The notes beneath the pieces were generated by a model. It was not told the origin of the DNA and ran no database searches. It worked only from the letters and a program-made list of their open reading frames with translations. Shown here in pieces: positions 54,252-63,367 of a stretch of 64,000 nt of DNA. The stretch comes from Bacteroidales bacterium (GTDB lineage: Bacteria > Bacteroidota > Bacteroidia > Bacteroidales > P3). The translations under genes and the position numbers were made by a program. The first letter of the stretch is position 1. Each line of letters begins with the position of its first letter. Location: positions 1 through 64,000 of the forward strand of contig JAGCVI010000001.1 in NCBI GenBank assembly GCA_017962445.1, in the 5' to 3' direction.

Positions 54252-56321
54252 TCAGAATTTAAAACGCAATTGTGCTTTCAATTCATGCTTGAAGGCACCG
54301 TCAATGGTTTCATATCCCGAACCTATCTTATCCTGGTTGGAATAGAACGAGACTGCGTACTTGAGTGCAAACGACAGGTCACGGCTAATATCCTGGCGAA
54401 AAACAAGATAGCAGCGCACTCCCCTACCCATCAGCATAGGCACGGCAAACTCATACATCAAGTCACTCTCATAAGTGAAGATACGTGCATCGTAGGCCGA
54501 CACGTCGAATGCCGCAATCCTGCCACAAAGCGAGAAAGGATGCTTAATCCGACTGGCATTGTACAACACCTCCTGCGAGACGAGAAAGCCCCTCTCCCTT
54601 GAGTGATCCTCGCAGTTGAACCACGTAAAGACCAAACGTGAAAGAAAACGCCAGCCGTCGTCAAGAGAATAGTCAAGTGCCAAATGAAACTGCTGACGAT
54701 TGGTGCGTTCAGTCCAATACAGGCTATCATTGCCGTTGCGGTCACAACTTTTATATCTGTATTGGCATGTAAACAACATGTTATCCACGATTTCTTTTGA
54801 CAAGGCAATCCTATAGTCAACACCAGTTGAAGGACTGTATACGCGGTAGCGGAGCCATGGATAAGAGAAAAAATCTACCGAACCCTGCAAGGAGATGTAG
54901 AATGGCAGCCGCGACCTCAAAAACAACGTCAATCCTTTCTCGTTTTGAGCCGACGAGCTCTGTCCCACAACATTAGCATGAAGGTTCTGGTATATCGGCG
55001 AACCGTAGCGGTAGGCTATCGAAATGTTATTATTTGCATTAAGATGCAGCTGTGCACCCATAACAGTAGCAATAGGCAGCCAGTCATATTCACGTGATAG
55101 TGACCGGATGCTGTCGTTCATTGCCAGCGATGCCTCTCCGAAAAGAAGCAGCCTCCTGTATCGCCACGAGAAGTCGACACCCGCATTGATATTATCTTTC
55201 CCTCTGAAAGCAAATGCATTATAAACATTCCGTGCCGGAGCGATAGTATTCGACAGAATCGTCCTGTAGGCAGTAGCTCCTATAATCAATCCTGAACCTC
55301 GGTACTGCAGATGACCACCATAAAGCTGTTCGTTAAGAAGACCTTCCTTCGCTATTTCATACTCAGTGCGGTGGTATCCAGACTGATAGATGGTCTGAAA
55401 CTGCTGTTCAAGGCCATCCAAAGTATCAGCATCAGCGGTTGAGGCATCGCGGTCGGCATTTGAGTAAAAAAGCGACAGCTCAACACTCTTCCTTAGACTA
55501 AGAGTGACTGCGCCTCCATGAAGATATCCATATTCACAGAAAGCACTTGCCGCTCTGATTCCTTGACCGTTACGCCATAGAGGCATACTTCCCGACATCC
55601 ATGGAGCATACCCGCTCCAAAGGGTTGTGCCCTGGCCGAACTGCATTTGGTACTTTCCCACAATGGCACGCTTCACAATGCCAAAATCGCTAAACATCAG
55701 ATGGTAGCCATAATAATCGAATCCCGGGAGCGGAGACTGGTCGCGGAAGCTCTCACCGGCATCCTTGTCACCGGAGAGCTGAAACGAAATCCTGTCGTCA
55801 AACTTGAAATTGTACCGGAAATAAACTCTGAACGGCGATCCAGCGTATATATCTTCCTTGTAACCACGCACATACGGCAAGACCGTCTTAGTTCCTAATC
55901 GCAAATTGCTGCGTCCCTTTTGCAACATTTCCTTTATCGAAAAAGAACGATCGCGTTGCACAGGAGCCACCGTCACAAAAGGCATCAACAACCGCAACGT
56001 CACTGAGTCGAAGCCATTCATGAGATGCAGTTCAGCCAGCGAGGCCATCTCACCGTTCTGGGCTATATAAGCACGTATCACTTCGCGTTGGAGATCAGAA
56101 ATAAAAGGTATGTCTTCCAGCTCCTGCGACGACGTATCATTCAGGTTGATAGGGTTTTCAAGATAAGACTGCAATAGCTCTACGACATCGTCAGGCACCG
56201 ATTCGCTGTCGTTCTGTTCAGCCCACTGCTCCAATAGTATACCCAGAGCATGGTTGTCCTCCTGAGCGCAGAGCAACACACTGGAAAACAGAAACAACAG
56301 AAGACAGATAACAGAACGCAT
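54252..56321 (-). CDS. Outer-membrane barrel protein with helix-hairpin-helix domain
   Basis: A 689-residue secreted protein. After the signal peptide (ending LLCAQ), residues 30-120 contain ComEA-like helix-hairpin-helix sequence (NPINLNDTSSQELEDIPFIS and AELHLMNGFDSVTLRLL), which in other proteins binds DNA. The rest is rich in amphipathic strands, with YFRYNFKFDDRISFQLSGDK and a final HELKAQLRFKF, as in outer-membrane barrels. Similar two-part proteins are widespread in Bacteroidota; function unknown, with DNA handling at the envelope one option. It begins 4 bp after the PorV/PorQ-like gene. Confidence 0.75.
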   Translation of the reverse strand: MRSVICLLLFLFSSVLLCAQEDNHALGILLEQWAEQNDSESVPDDVVELLQSYLENPINLNDTSSQELEDIPFISDLQREVIRAYIAQNGEMASLAELHLMNGFDSVTLRLLMPFVTVAPVQRDRSFSIKEMLQKGRSNLRLGTKTVLPYVRGYKEDIYAGSPFRVYFRYNFKFDDRISFQLSGDKDAGESFRDQSPLPGFDYYGYHLMFSDFGIVKRAIVGKYQMQFGQGTTLWSGYAPWMSGSMPLWRNGQGIRAASAFCEYGYLHGGAVTLSLRKSVELSLFYSNADRDASTADADTLDGLEQQFQTIYQSGYHRTEYEIAKEGLLNEQLYGGHLQYRGSGLIIGATAYRTILSNTIAPARNVYNAFAFRGKDNINAGVDFSWRYRRLLLFGEASLAMNDSIRSLSREYDWLPIATVMGAQLHLNANNNISIAYRYGSPIYQNLHANVVGQSSSAQNEKGLTLFLRSRLPFYISLQGSVDFFSYPWLRYRVYSPSTGVDYRIALSKEIVDNMLFTCQYRYKSCDRNGNDSLYWTERTNRQQFHLALDYSLDDGWRFLSRLVFTWFNCEDHSRERGFLVSQEVLYNASRIKHPFSLCGRIAAFDVSAYDARIFTYESDLMYEFAVPMLMGRGVRCYLVFRQDISRDLSFALKYAVSFYSNQDKIGSGYETIDGAFKHELKAQLRFKF

Positions 56322-56325
56322 GTTT

Positions 56326-57168
56326 TCAGAAACGATAATGTGCAGAAAGATGCGGAGTTATTCCCAAGACGTTATGCACTTGCGCTGACAGACTGATTCC
56401 AAGGTGATTGAAATCCATTCCTACACCAAAAGAGTAAATAACAGGATTGGTATTGAAACCGACACGCACTGCATAATTATTCAAAAAAGAGTACTCCAAT
56501 CCGAATCTCAGGGTGGCGTCATTATACAGATCCTCCTCAGCCTCGGCTACGGCGAGCAGCTCGTCAATCAGGCGATAGGCGACGCCGAGAGTAAAGAGAG
56601 CCGGCGTTCGGAATGTCAAATCATCCCTGAGTTTTACAGAAAAAGGATTGAAAGTCTTGAATCCCACAGTAAGTTCATCCGTCGGGGAATACTGGAGCGC
56701 CGCGCTGAAAGTCAGCAAGTTGACAGGGTCGTAATAAGCATCCGACGTGCCGGAATGAAGATAATGGAAGGCAACGCCCATCGCCACGGTGCGGCTGACC
56801 GGCAAGGCATACAGAAGCGAGAGCTGCTGTTCGTGATAGTCGCTGTTACCGTAGTGGATGAACGAGAGGCCAGCGGTACCGAAACCCACAGGAGACGAGG
56901 CGGCCAGCGATGCCGTGCCAAAACCCTCGGAGACGAATGTCTGGCGGAATGCCGTGGCAACCATCACCTGACGCATCCACGCTATGGCAGCAATATTGCC
57001 CTGCGCCGATTCGTCGTCCCTCAACGCAACCGATGCACCGCCCATTGCGGCACTGCGACCGCCCATCGGAGGAAAATCAAATTGTGCAAAAAGTGGTGCC
57101 ACAGGAAGCAGCACCACTATAATTACCAATAGTTTCTGTGGTATTTTGTGTTTCACCACGGAAAACAA
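56326..57168 (-). CDS. PorV/PorQ-like outer-membrane barrel (FadL superfamily)
   Basis: A 280-residue protein whose mature N-terminus, FPPMGGRSAAMGGASVALRD, has the PorV/PorQ-type motif, followed by ALPVSRTVAMGVAFHYLHSG and regular strands to a C-terminal HLSAHYRF. PorV-like proteins serve as shuttles or accessory barrels of the T9SS, so a secretion link is possible but not shown. The start is non-ATG: TTG 57168, or GTG codons at 57159 and 57156; I list the longest, 3 bp after the previous stop. Confidence 0.7.
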   Translation of the reverse strand: MFSVVKHKIPQKLLVIIVVLLPVAPLFAQFDFPPMGGRSAAMGGASVALRDDESAQGNIAAIAWMRQVMVATAFRQTFVSEGFGTASLAASSPVGFGTAGLSFIHYGNSDYHEQQLSLLYALPVSRTVAMGVAFHYLHSGTSDAYYDPVNLLTFSAALQYSPTDELTVGFKTFNPFSVKLRDDLTFRTPALFTLGVAYRLIDELLAVAEAEEDLYNDATLRFGLEYSFLNNYAVRVGFNTNPVIYSFGVGMDFNHLGISLSAQVHNVLGITPHLSAHYRF

Positions 57169-57171
57169 GCC

Positions 57172-57918
57172 TTATTTGGAAGTTATACCTCCCTGAGAGA
57201 ATGCCGTATTGAAGATGCTGTGGATTATTGACCAGCGACGGCTGTTGATACTGCCGTTAATCGTCACTCTCGGGAAGTAATAGTCTAGATCGCCCAGGTG
57301 AGCGAAGTTATAGTTCTGGATATCGTCGTTAAGCTCGTTAATCTTGGCCTGGGTTACATACCATGCCTCGACATTGTTGAAGGTTCCCTCGACAATATTG
57401 CCGACTGTCGGATAGCGCGTCACCACGAATTCACCGGCATGCGAGATATACCAGCAGCTGTCGTTCTCGGCGACGAGGACCATGTTGCCGCCATCAGGAT
57501 TTGCCAAAACATTTACCAGTTTTGCAAAATCCAGGCCATTCAAGAGGTCAATAGTCAGAATGGTATCCATCGTGTAAGACTTAGCCGTCGAGTCGTCCAG
57601 ACGGATATACATGAACGGGAAAGCCAGCGACACGTTGGCCTCGCTCAGGTTGACATTGGCACTTATATCAATGGTGGAGTATCCTTCTCCCAGAGTGGAG
57701 TCGACGTCAGCGAAATCAAACACATCGACAAGACTCGAGGTAAAATGGATAGAATCCTGTTCAATAACACCGTCATTATTGCGAGTAATCACAATCGTGG
57801 CATTACCAACCAATTCTTCCTCCGGGTTGAAAATGCTGTTTAGGTTAAGTCCGTCACATGATGTCATGGCGAACATTACGGATAGGATTATACATCCAAA
57901 GAGTACTTTTTTCCTCAT
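57172..57918 (-). CDS. Lipoprotein of unknown function
   Basis: A 248-residue lipoprotein; the signal ends FAMTSC. The rest is acidic and probably beta-rich, with DVFDFADVDSTLGEGYSTID and VLANPDGGNMVLVAENDSCW. I do not recognise a family. It lies between the MerR-like regulator (69 bp gap) and the PorV/PorQ-like gene (3 bp gap), so it probably acts with the barrel proteins downstream. Confidence 0.7.
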   Translation of the reverse strand: MRKKVLFGCIILSVMFAMTSCDGLNLNSIFNPEEELVGNATIVITRNNDGVIEQDSIHFTSSLVDVFDFADVDSTLGEGYSTIDISANVNLSEANVSLAFPFMYIRLDDSTAKSYTMDTILTIDLLNGLDFAKLVNVLANPDGGNMVLVAENDSCWYISHAGEFVVTRYPTVGNIVEGTFNNVEAWYVTQAKINELNDDIQNYNFAHLGDLDYYFPRVTINGSINSRRWSIIHSIFNTAFSQGGITSK

Positions 57919-57987
57919 GATTGTTATTGTTTTTAATGGATAAAAAATGGTTTCGACAAGGGGATATTTTTTTTATGTAACGCAAAA

Positions 57988-58323
57988 TCATATAGATTGT
58001 TTCATCTGAATCAAAAAATTTTTCATCTCGTTGAGAGTGTTGACCAGCTGCAGGTTCTTGTCGGGCGACTTGTCGTTTTTCAATTGCTGTCGTGCTCCGT
58101 CGAGGGTAAGGCCGCATTCCTTTGTCAGGTAATGGATGCGGTGCAGCAGCTGTATGTCCTGTTGCGTATAGCTTCTAGTGCCTTTTTTGTTCTTGGTGGG
58201 GCGTATTTCGGGAAATTCCTTTTCCCAGAAACGCAGCAGTGATGTGTTGACATTCAACATCTCCGCCACCTCACCGATGGTGTAATACAGTTTCGATTCC
58301 TGAAATTCCAGTTTTGATTCCAT
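57988..58323 (-). CDS. MerR-family transcriptional regulator
   Basis: A 111-residue regulator with a MerR-type winged helix at the N-terminus (YYTIGEVAEMLNVNTSLLRF, then WEKEFPEIRPTKNKKGTRSY and QQDIQLLHRIHYLTKECGLT) and a short C-terminal helix. No metal-binding cysteines or effector domain are seen. ATG 58323 is chosen because the winged helix follows at once; the longer frame starts inside lptD. It begins 10 bp after the lptD stop, so it is transcribed with it. Confidence 0.88.
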   Translation of the reverse strand: MESKLEFQESKLYYTIGEVAEMLNVNTSLLRFWEKEFPEIRPTKNKKGTRSYTQQDIQLLHRIHYLTKECGLTLDGARQQLKNDKSPDKNLQLVNTLNEMKNFLIQMKQSI

Positions 58324-58333
58324 AAGCCGGTTT

Positions 58334-60970
58334 TTAATATACGTAGTATCCGTGATTTGACTGATAATTCTCGCGTTTCTCATACTTGACGTCGCGAAGT
58401 GAGCCTGCTTTGATGTTGATGGCGAAGTTCCAGCTCTTGTAGTATCCGAAAGGCACCCAATTGAAGCGCATTTCCCAGCAGTGCAGGTCGCGATAGATGT
58501 CTATGCTGGTGTACGACATGCCCTTGTTGGTGAAGTCGTAGCCCGTCGAGAAGTGGAATCTCCAGTTCTCGGTCAGTGTCAGGTTGCCCGACACCGACAC
58601 CGAATGCGTCACACTACGGTTGATATTGAAACGTGCCGCATCGTAGGCGCTGACATAGCTGAGAGTATAGTTGAACGCCAGGTTCCAGGGCATCGAGAAA
58701 TCGGCATAGGTACCCATCATCAGTGCGGGGTTGTAATCATAAGGCGTTTGGACTATGGGCCTTACGACACTGCCCTCCCCTTTCTTGGCACCCTTCTTGA
58801 AGGTGTTGTTGTTGAGGCTCCACGACAGCTGGGCGCTCCATGTCGACTGGTTCATGCGGAACAGCTTCTTCTGTGTGTTCCAGAGAAAGCGGTTATGTTT
58901 GTTGCCGAGAGTGTCTATCTCGTATGGCGAGAACGAGCCTGAATAGTTGAGAACAAGCGATTTAAACAGCGTGGTATGCCCCGATACGTTGAGATCCGAC
59001 CAGTTGAGAGAGTCGCGTGCCAGGTCATAGCTCATCGACAGGTTGAGGCTTTCAATAAGCATCACTTTTTTTAGCTCACCGGTTGTGTCGCGCAATGGTT
59101 TTATTTTGGCTTCCAGGTTGTTGCCAATAGAGAAGCCTATCTGACCAGAGCGTCCGTCGGCTGGGCCGCCGTAGAGGCTCTGCTCAAAAATCGAATAGCG
59201 GTGCACGTAGCCCGTCGTGTCGGTGTATGAACGCCAATAGCCCAGACGTTCGCTGCCGAAATCAGGACGGAAGTTGAACGACACCGACGGATTGACAACA
59301 TGGCGCAAAGCCTTGAGCGGACCGAACTTGAAATTGAACATGCCATAGATACGCGTCGAAAGCGACGAGCTGAACGCGAAATCACGGTTGGCACGGAAGC
59401 CCCGGATGGTGTCGATGACCAGCGCACCTGTCGAGTCGACCGATTTGTTGATCGTCGACCAATGCCAGCGTTCGTTGTAAGTCAGCGAGTTGGTCCAGTT
59501 GAAGAACTTCAGCACTTTCAGTGTGCTTTGAATCGGAATCCTGTGGCGTATGCCATACTGCATCTCGTTGAAGATGGTCTTTTTAAGTATGTTCGTATCC
59601 TGGGTGTTGACATTGTTCTCTCCCTCGAGAACATACGACATCGAGATATTCTCATACCACCTGTAGGAGCCCGTCGGCATCTTGCGGCGGAAAGGATAGA
59701 ATGTATTGCTGCTCAGCGACAACGACGGTAACTTTATGTTCATCAGTCCTGTCTGGATGTTATACGACTCGCGGGCCGACAACGCCAGATTGAACCACGA
59801 GCCTATTGTCGAGGTGTAGCTGATGCTCGATGTCGTGGTGCTGTTGAAATAGTCGGACGAATTGGTTGTGTTGCGGTTATAGTTGCGGCTGATAATGTTG
59901 ACATCGGCCGAGAAGCGACTGTTAGGGTTTGCCTTGGCGTCCTGGTCATGTCGCCAAGCGATCTTGAAGTCGCTGTATTTGTTGTAAGTGTTGGTGTCGC
60001 CCTTGATGCCGGTCTTGGTTATTCCGTAGCGGACATCGAAATAGCCCTTGTACTTATAGCGGCGGTAGTAGTTCGACTTGGTTTCGGCGGCCCAGCTCAG
60101 GTTGGTGTAAATCTCACCGATGAGCGACAGATCGAGAAAGTCGTTGATAGCAAAGTAGTAACCGCCGTCTTTGAGATAGTATCCCCTGCCCGTCATCCAT
60201 CCGTACGACGGCAGCAGAATGCCCGATGCGCGATCGTGCGCCAATGGGAAGAAAGCAAACGGCAGGGCCAGTGGCGTGGGGACATCCTCTATGGTCACAT
60301 AGGCAGGGCCGGTGACTATCTTGTCGTTGGTAATAAGCTTGGATTCAGTGAAATTGATAGCAAAATGAGGATGAGCATAATTACATGTCGTGTATTGGCC
60401 GCCGCTAAGATACATCACCGAGTCGTTGACACGCTTTATCTTGTCGCCATGCAGGTAGCCGTCGCCCTCCTGCGTTATGACACCCGAAATGATACCCTTC
60501 TGTGAATGGTAGTTATACACCAAGGTATCAGCATTATAGGAAGACTCACCCTGTTTGAAAACCGGTCTGCCCTGATACTTTCCCGTGCTGTCGACCGTGC
60601 CTCTGGCATGGAGAACCTGCTTGTCGAAATCCACCTCCACGGCATCAGCCTTAAGGTTCATGTCTTCAAACATTATCTCGCCGTCATGGTACAGGAAAGC
60701 CTTCTTGTTGTCGAGTTCGAAAGCCACCGAGTCGACGGCCTTGTATGTCACCGTCTGCTTCACAGCGTCACGCGACAACGGTATCAATCCCTCTTTTGCG
60801 GTGCTGTCGGCACTGAGCGTGTCGTTCAACCCAAATACAGAAATCATGGAATCAGCAACTTGGCCATGTGTACGGACTGTATCCTGTCCATAAACAAAAT
60901 GTCCGCCAACCAGCAAAAAAAACGCCAGTGGCAGCCAAAGTTGAAAATAATATGATTTTCTGATACTCAA
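58334..60970 (-). CDS. lptD: LPS assembly outer membrane protein LptD-like
   Basis: LptD inserts LPS into the outer leaflet. The product has a signal sequence (LPLAFFLLVGGHFVYGQ), a beta-jelly-roll periplasmic domain with LYHDGEIMFEDMNLKADAVE and KGIISGVITQEGDGYLHGDK, and a large C-terminal barrel (from about 300; FPLAHDRASGILLPSYGW near the boundary). About 880 residues is usual in Bacteroidota. No ATG fits: TTG at 60970 puts the signal near the start, whereas the TTG at 61009 lies within the presumed promoter. Overlap of promoter elements with amidase's is noted separately. Confidence 0.85.
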   Translation of the reverse strand: MSIRKSYYFQLWLPLAFFLLVGGHFVYGQDTVRTHGQVADSMISVFGLNDTLSADSTAKEGLIPLSRDAVKQTVTYKAVDSVAFELDNKKAFLYHDGEIMFEDMNLKADAVEVDFDKQVLHARGTVDSTGKYQGRPVFKQGESSYNADTLVYNYHSQKGIISGVITQEGDGYLHGDKIKRVNDSVMYLSGGQYTTCNYAHPHFAINFTESKLITNDKIVTGPAYVTIEDVPTPLALPFAFFPLAHDRASGILLPSYGWMTGRGYYLKDGGYYFAINDFLDLSLIGEIYTNLSWAAETKSNYYRRYKYKGYFDVRYGITKTGIKGDTNTYNKYSDFKIAWRHDQDAKANPNSRFSADVNIISRNYNRNTTNSSDYFNSTTTSSISYTSTIGSWFNLALSARESYNIQTGLMNIKLPSLSLSSNTFYPFRRKMPTGSYRWYENISMSYVLEGENNVNTQDTNILKKTIFNEMQYGIRHRIPIQSTLKVLKFFNWTNSLTYNERWHWSTINKSVDSTGALVIDTIRGFRANRDFAFSSSLSTRIYGMFNFKFGPLKALRHVVNPSVSFNFRPDFGSERLGYWRSYTDTTGYVHRYSIFEQSLYGGPADGRSGQIGFSIGNNLEAKIKPLRDTTGELKKVMLIESLNLSMSYDLARDSLNWSDLNVSGHTTLFKSLVLNYSGSFSPYEIDTLGNKHNRFLWNTQKKLFRMNQSTWSAQLSWSLNNNTFKKGAKKGEGSVVRPIVQTPYDYNPALMMGTYADFSMPWNLAFNYTLSYVSAYDAARFNINRSVTHSVSVSGNLTLTENWRFHFSTGYDFTNKGMSYTSIDIYRDLHCWEMRFNWVPFGYYKSWNFAINIKAGSLRDVKYEKRENYQSNHGYYVY

Positions 60971-60985
60971 TATATAAAAAATTAG

Positions 60986-61014
60986 TATCTTTGCATTTTC
61001 AAAGTGCAAAGATA
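60986..61014. promoter_or_regulatory. Face-to-face -7 elements between lptD and the amidase gene
   Basis: TATCTTTGCA (60986-60995) and its exact reverse complement TGCAAAGATA (61005-61014) form a perfect 10-bp inverted repeat with a 9-bp spacer. Each arm contains a TATCTTTG -7 element, one for the amidase (plus) and one for lptD (minus), so both would start near 61000. Confidence 0.6.
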
Positions 61015-61059
61015 ATACAATTTGCGAAATCTATAAAAACAAAAAATATACATCTGTAA

Positions 61060-62388
61060 ATGAAACGTTTAGTTCTTCTTTTCGCCGCGTTATTTATTGT
61101 TTCCGGAATGGCATATTCTCAAAAAAGAGAACCCGGAAAAGTGAAAACATTGGTCATCGACCCAGGCCACGGCGGCGACAAACCCGGAGCATTGGGTAAG
61201 CACAGCAAAGAGAAAGAGCTTACATTGTCCATTGCCAAGAAATTCGGCAAACTGGTACAGGACAACTACCCTGATGTCAACGTGATATACACCCGCACAA
61301 CCGACGTGGACGTGGCCCTGTCCGAGCGTGCCAACATCGCCAACCGCGCCAAGGCTGACCTGTTCATCTCCATCCACTGCAACTCGCACCCCACCTCGGT
61401 TCCCGTAGGTATGGAGACTTATGTCATGGGTCTTTCGCGCAGCCGCGCCAACATGGAGGTAGCCAAAAAGGAAAATGCCGACATTCTGCTCGAGTCGGGC
61501 TACAAGGACAACAAGGACTATCAGGGTTTCGACCCCAATTCGCCCGAGAGCTATGTCATGTTTGCCATGTACCAGAATGCCTATATCGACAAGAGTCTTA
61601 ACTTTGCGCAATACGCACAAGATCAATACAAGAGTAACATAAAGACCACCAACCGCGGTGTCAAGCAAGCCGAGTTTTTCGTCATCTACAAAACCGCCAT
61701 GCCAGCAGTGCTCACCGAGGTGGGCTTCATCAGCAACCCCACCGAGGAGGCCTACATGATGTCGGACGAAGGACAGGCAACCATAGCGGTGTGCCTGCTC
61801 AACGCTTTCGCCAACTACAAGGCCCACGAGGAGGCTTCCGTCAAGCCCGCCAAGATGGAGGTTGACCTCCCAGGCTACGGCAAGAACAAGAACCCCAAGA
61901 AGAACAACAACGCCGTGGCCGACAGCAACGCCAAGGCTCAGCAACGCCAGGACGACGCACTGGCCACAGCCATACTGCAGTCGCAAGGCGAGGAGGCCCC
62001 GAAAGCTGAAGTAGAGGCACCTGCAGCACCCGAGAAGGAAAACCTTTCAGGACTGGTGAAAATAGACCAGGAAGAAGCCGAGCTAACCGTGACAGTACAG
62101 AAAGACCAGGTTGTGGTTGAGGGTGTGACCTACAAAGTTCAGTTCCTCACCAGCGACAAGGAGCTCAAGGAAGGCGCTAAAGACTTCAAAGGCGTGAGCG
62201 GATACCATGTCTACAAACAAGACGGCGTGTACCGCTACACCATGGGCAACGAACCGACGATAGCCCGCGCAAAAAACATACAGAACGACCTGAGAAAGAA
62301 AGGTTTCAAGGACGCATTCGTAATTGCTTTCTACAACGGCAAGCGCATCAGCCTGCAGGAGGCACGCGAACTGCAGAAAGGCGAATAA
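61060..62388 (+). CDS. N-acetylmuramoyl-L-alanine amidase with SPOR-like domain
   Basis: Cleaves the peptide from MurNAc in peptidoglycan, probably for daughter-cell separation. The 442-residue protein has a signal peptide ending GMAYSQ and an amidase_3 domain with zinc and catalytic residues in VIDPGHGGDKPGA, KEKELTLSIAKK, SIHCNSHPTS and AVLTEVGFISNPTEE. A Lys/Asn/Ala-rich linker leads to a C-terminal SPOR-like domain (YKVQFLTSDKELKEG, ARAKNIQNDLRKKGFKDAFV), which targets septal peptidoglycan. It is divergent from lptD and 16 bp upstream of the gldA-like gene. Confidence 0.92.
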   Translation: MKRLVLLFAALFIVSGMAYSQKREPGKVKTLVIDPGHGGDKPGALGKHSKEKELTLSIAKKFGKLVQDNYPDVNVIYTRTTDVDVALSERANIANRAKADLFISIHCNSHPTSVPVGMETYVMGLSRSRANMEVAKKENADILLESGYKDNKDYQGFDPNSPESYVMFAMYQNAYIDKSLNFAQYAQDQYKSNIKTTNRGVKQAEFFVIYKTAMPAVLTEVGFISNPTEEAYMMSDEGQATIAVCLLNAFANYKAHEEASVKPAKMEVDLPGYGKNKNPKKNNNAVADSNAKAQQRQDDALATAILQSQGEEAPKAEVEAPAAPEKENLSGLVKIDQEEAELTVTVQKDQVVVEGVTYKVQFLTSDKELKEGAKDFKGVSGYHVYKQDGVYRYTMGNEPTIARAKNIQNDLRKKGFKDAFVIAFYNGKRISLQEARELQKGE

Positions 62389-62404
62389 CAAATTGCAACA
62401 CTGA

Positions 62405-63307
62405 ATGATTAAAGTCAACAATATCACCAAACTGTACGGGCACCAACGTGCATTGGACGATGTCAGTTTCACCATAGAGCCCGGAGAGATTGTAGGTCTG
62501 CTCGGCCCCAACGGTGCAGGCAAGTCGACGCTGATGAAAATCATCACCTGTTTCATACCTCCCACCGAAGGCGATGTCACAGTGTGCGGACACAGCATCT
62601 TCGAAGAACCTCGCGAAGTGTGCCGTTGCATAGGCTACCTGCCCGAACAGAATCCACTCTATACCGAGATGTATATCCCAGAGTTCCTGAAATTTATAGC
62701 CGGAACCTACAACATAAAGAACCGCAACCAGCGTGTCGACGAGATAATACACCTCACCGGTTTGGAACCCGAGCTCGGCAAACGCATCGGAGCCCTGTCT
62801 AAAGGCTATCGGCAGCGTGTGGGACTGGCACAGGCTCTGATACACGACCCCCAGATACTTATACTTGACGAACCTACCACTGGTCTGGACCCCAATCAGT
62901 TGGAGGAAATCCGCAAAGTGATTCGCGATGCCGGAAAAACCAAGATAGTGCTGCTCTCAACCCACATCATGCAAGAGGTCGAAGCCATGTGCTCGCGCGC
63001 CATCATCATCAACCACGGCAAGATAGTGGCCGACAACAGCACCGCCGAGCTGAAGAACAAAGAGCTCTCAGGCAATAACTACTGTGTGGAGTTCGACCGC
63101 GATATCGACATCAACAAGCTGCGTCAAATCAGCGACATAACAAAAGTGTCGAAAGAGACAGGCCACACCTACACTATTGTTGCCAAGGGCGACAAGGACA
63201 TCCGCCAGACCCTGTTCCGCTGGGCGGTGGACCAAGGCTACACCGTGCTCACCATCCAGAAGAAACAAGACAGCATGGAACAAATCTTCCAGCAACTTAC
63301 CCACTGA
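62405..63307 (+). CDS. gldA: ABC transporter ATP-binding protein, GldA-like
   Basis: A 300-residue ATPase with Walker A GLLGPNGAGKSTLMK, Q-loop, signature LSKGYRQRVGLAQAL, Walker B LILDEPTTGLDP and H-loop STHIMQEVEA, plus a C-terminal extension of the type in GldA. In Flavobacterium GldA is part of the GldAFG transporter used for gliding; Bacteroidales homologues occur in non-gliding species. GldF/GldG are not in this window, so the symbol is given from sequence resemblance only. Confidence 0.72.
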   Translation: MIKVNNITKLYGHQRALDDVSFTIEPGEIVGLLGPNGAGKSTLMKIITCFIPPTEGDVTVCGHSIFEEPREVCRCIGYLPEQNPLYTEMYIPEFLKFIAGTYNIKNRNQRVDEIIHLTGLEPELGKRIGALSKGYRQRVGLAQALIHDPQILILDEPTTGLDPNQLEEIRKVIRDAGKTKIVLLSTHIMQEVEAMCSRAIIINHGKIVADNSTAELKNKELSGNNYCVEFDRDIDINKLRQISDITKVSKETGHTYTIVAKGDKDIRQTLFRWAVDQGYTVLTIQKKQDSMEQIFQQLTH

Positions 63308-63367
63308 CAACCTTATGGTTTTCAGTCTCAAAATATCATCACCAAACTCTAAGCACCACCGAAAGAA

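Noticed and set aside
62405..63307. GldA-like gene as evidence of gliding motility
   Set aside because: Only the ATPase is present; GldF, GldG and other gliding genes are not in the window, and homologues occur in non-gliding Bacteroidales.
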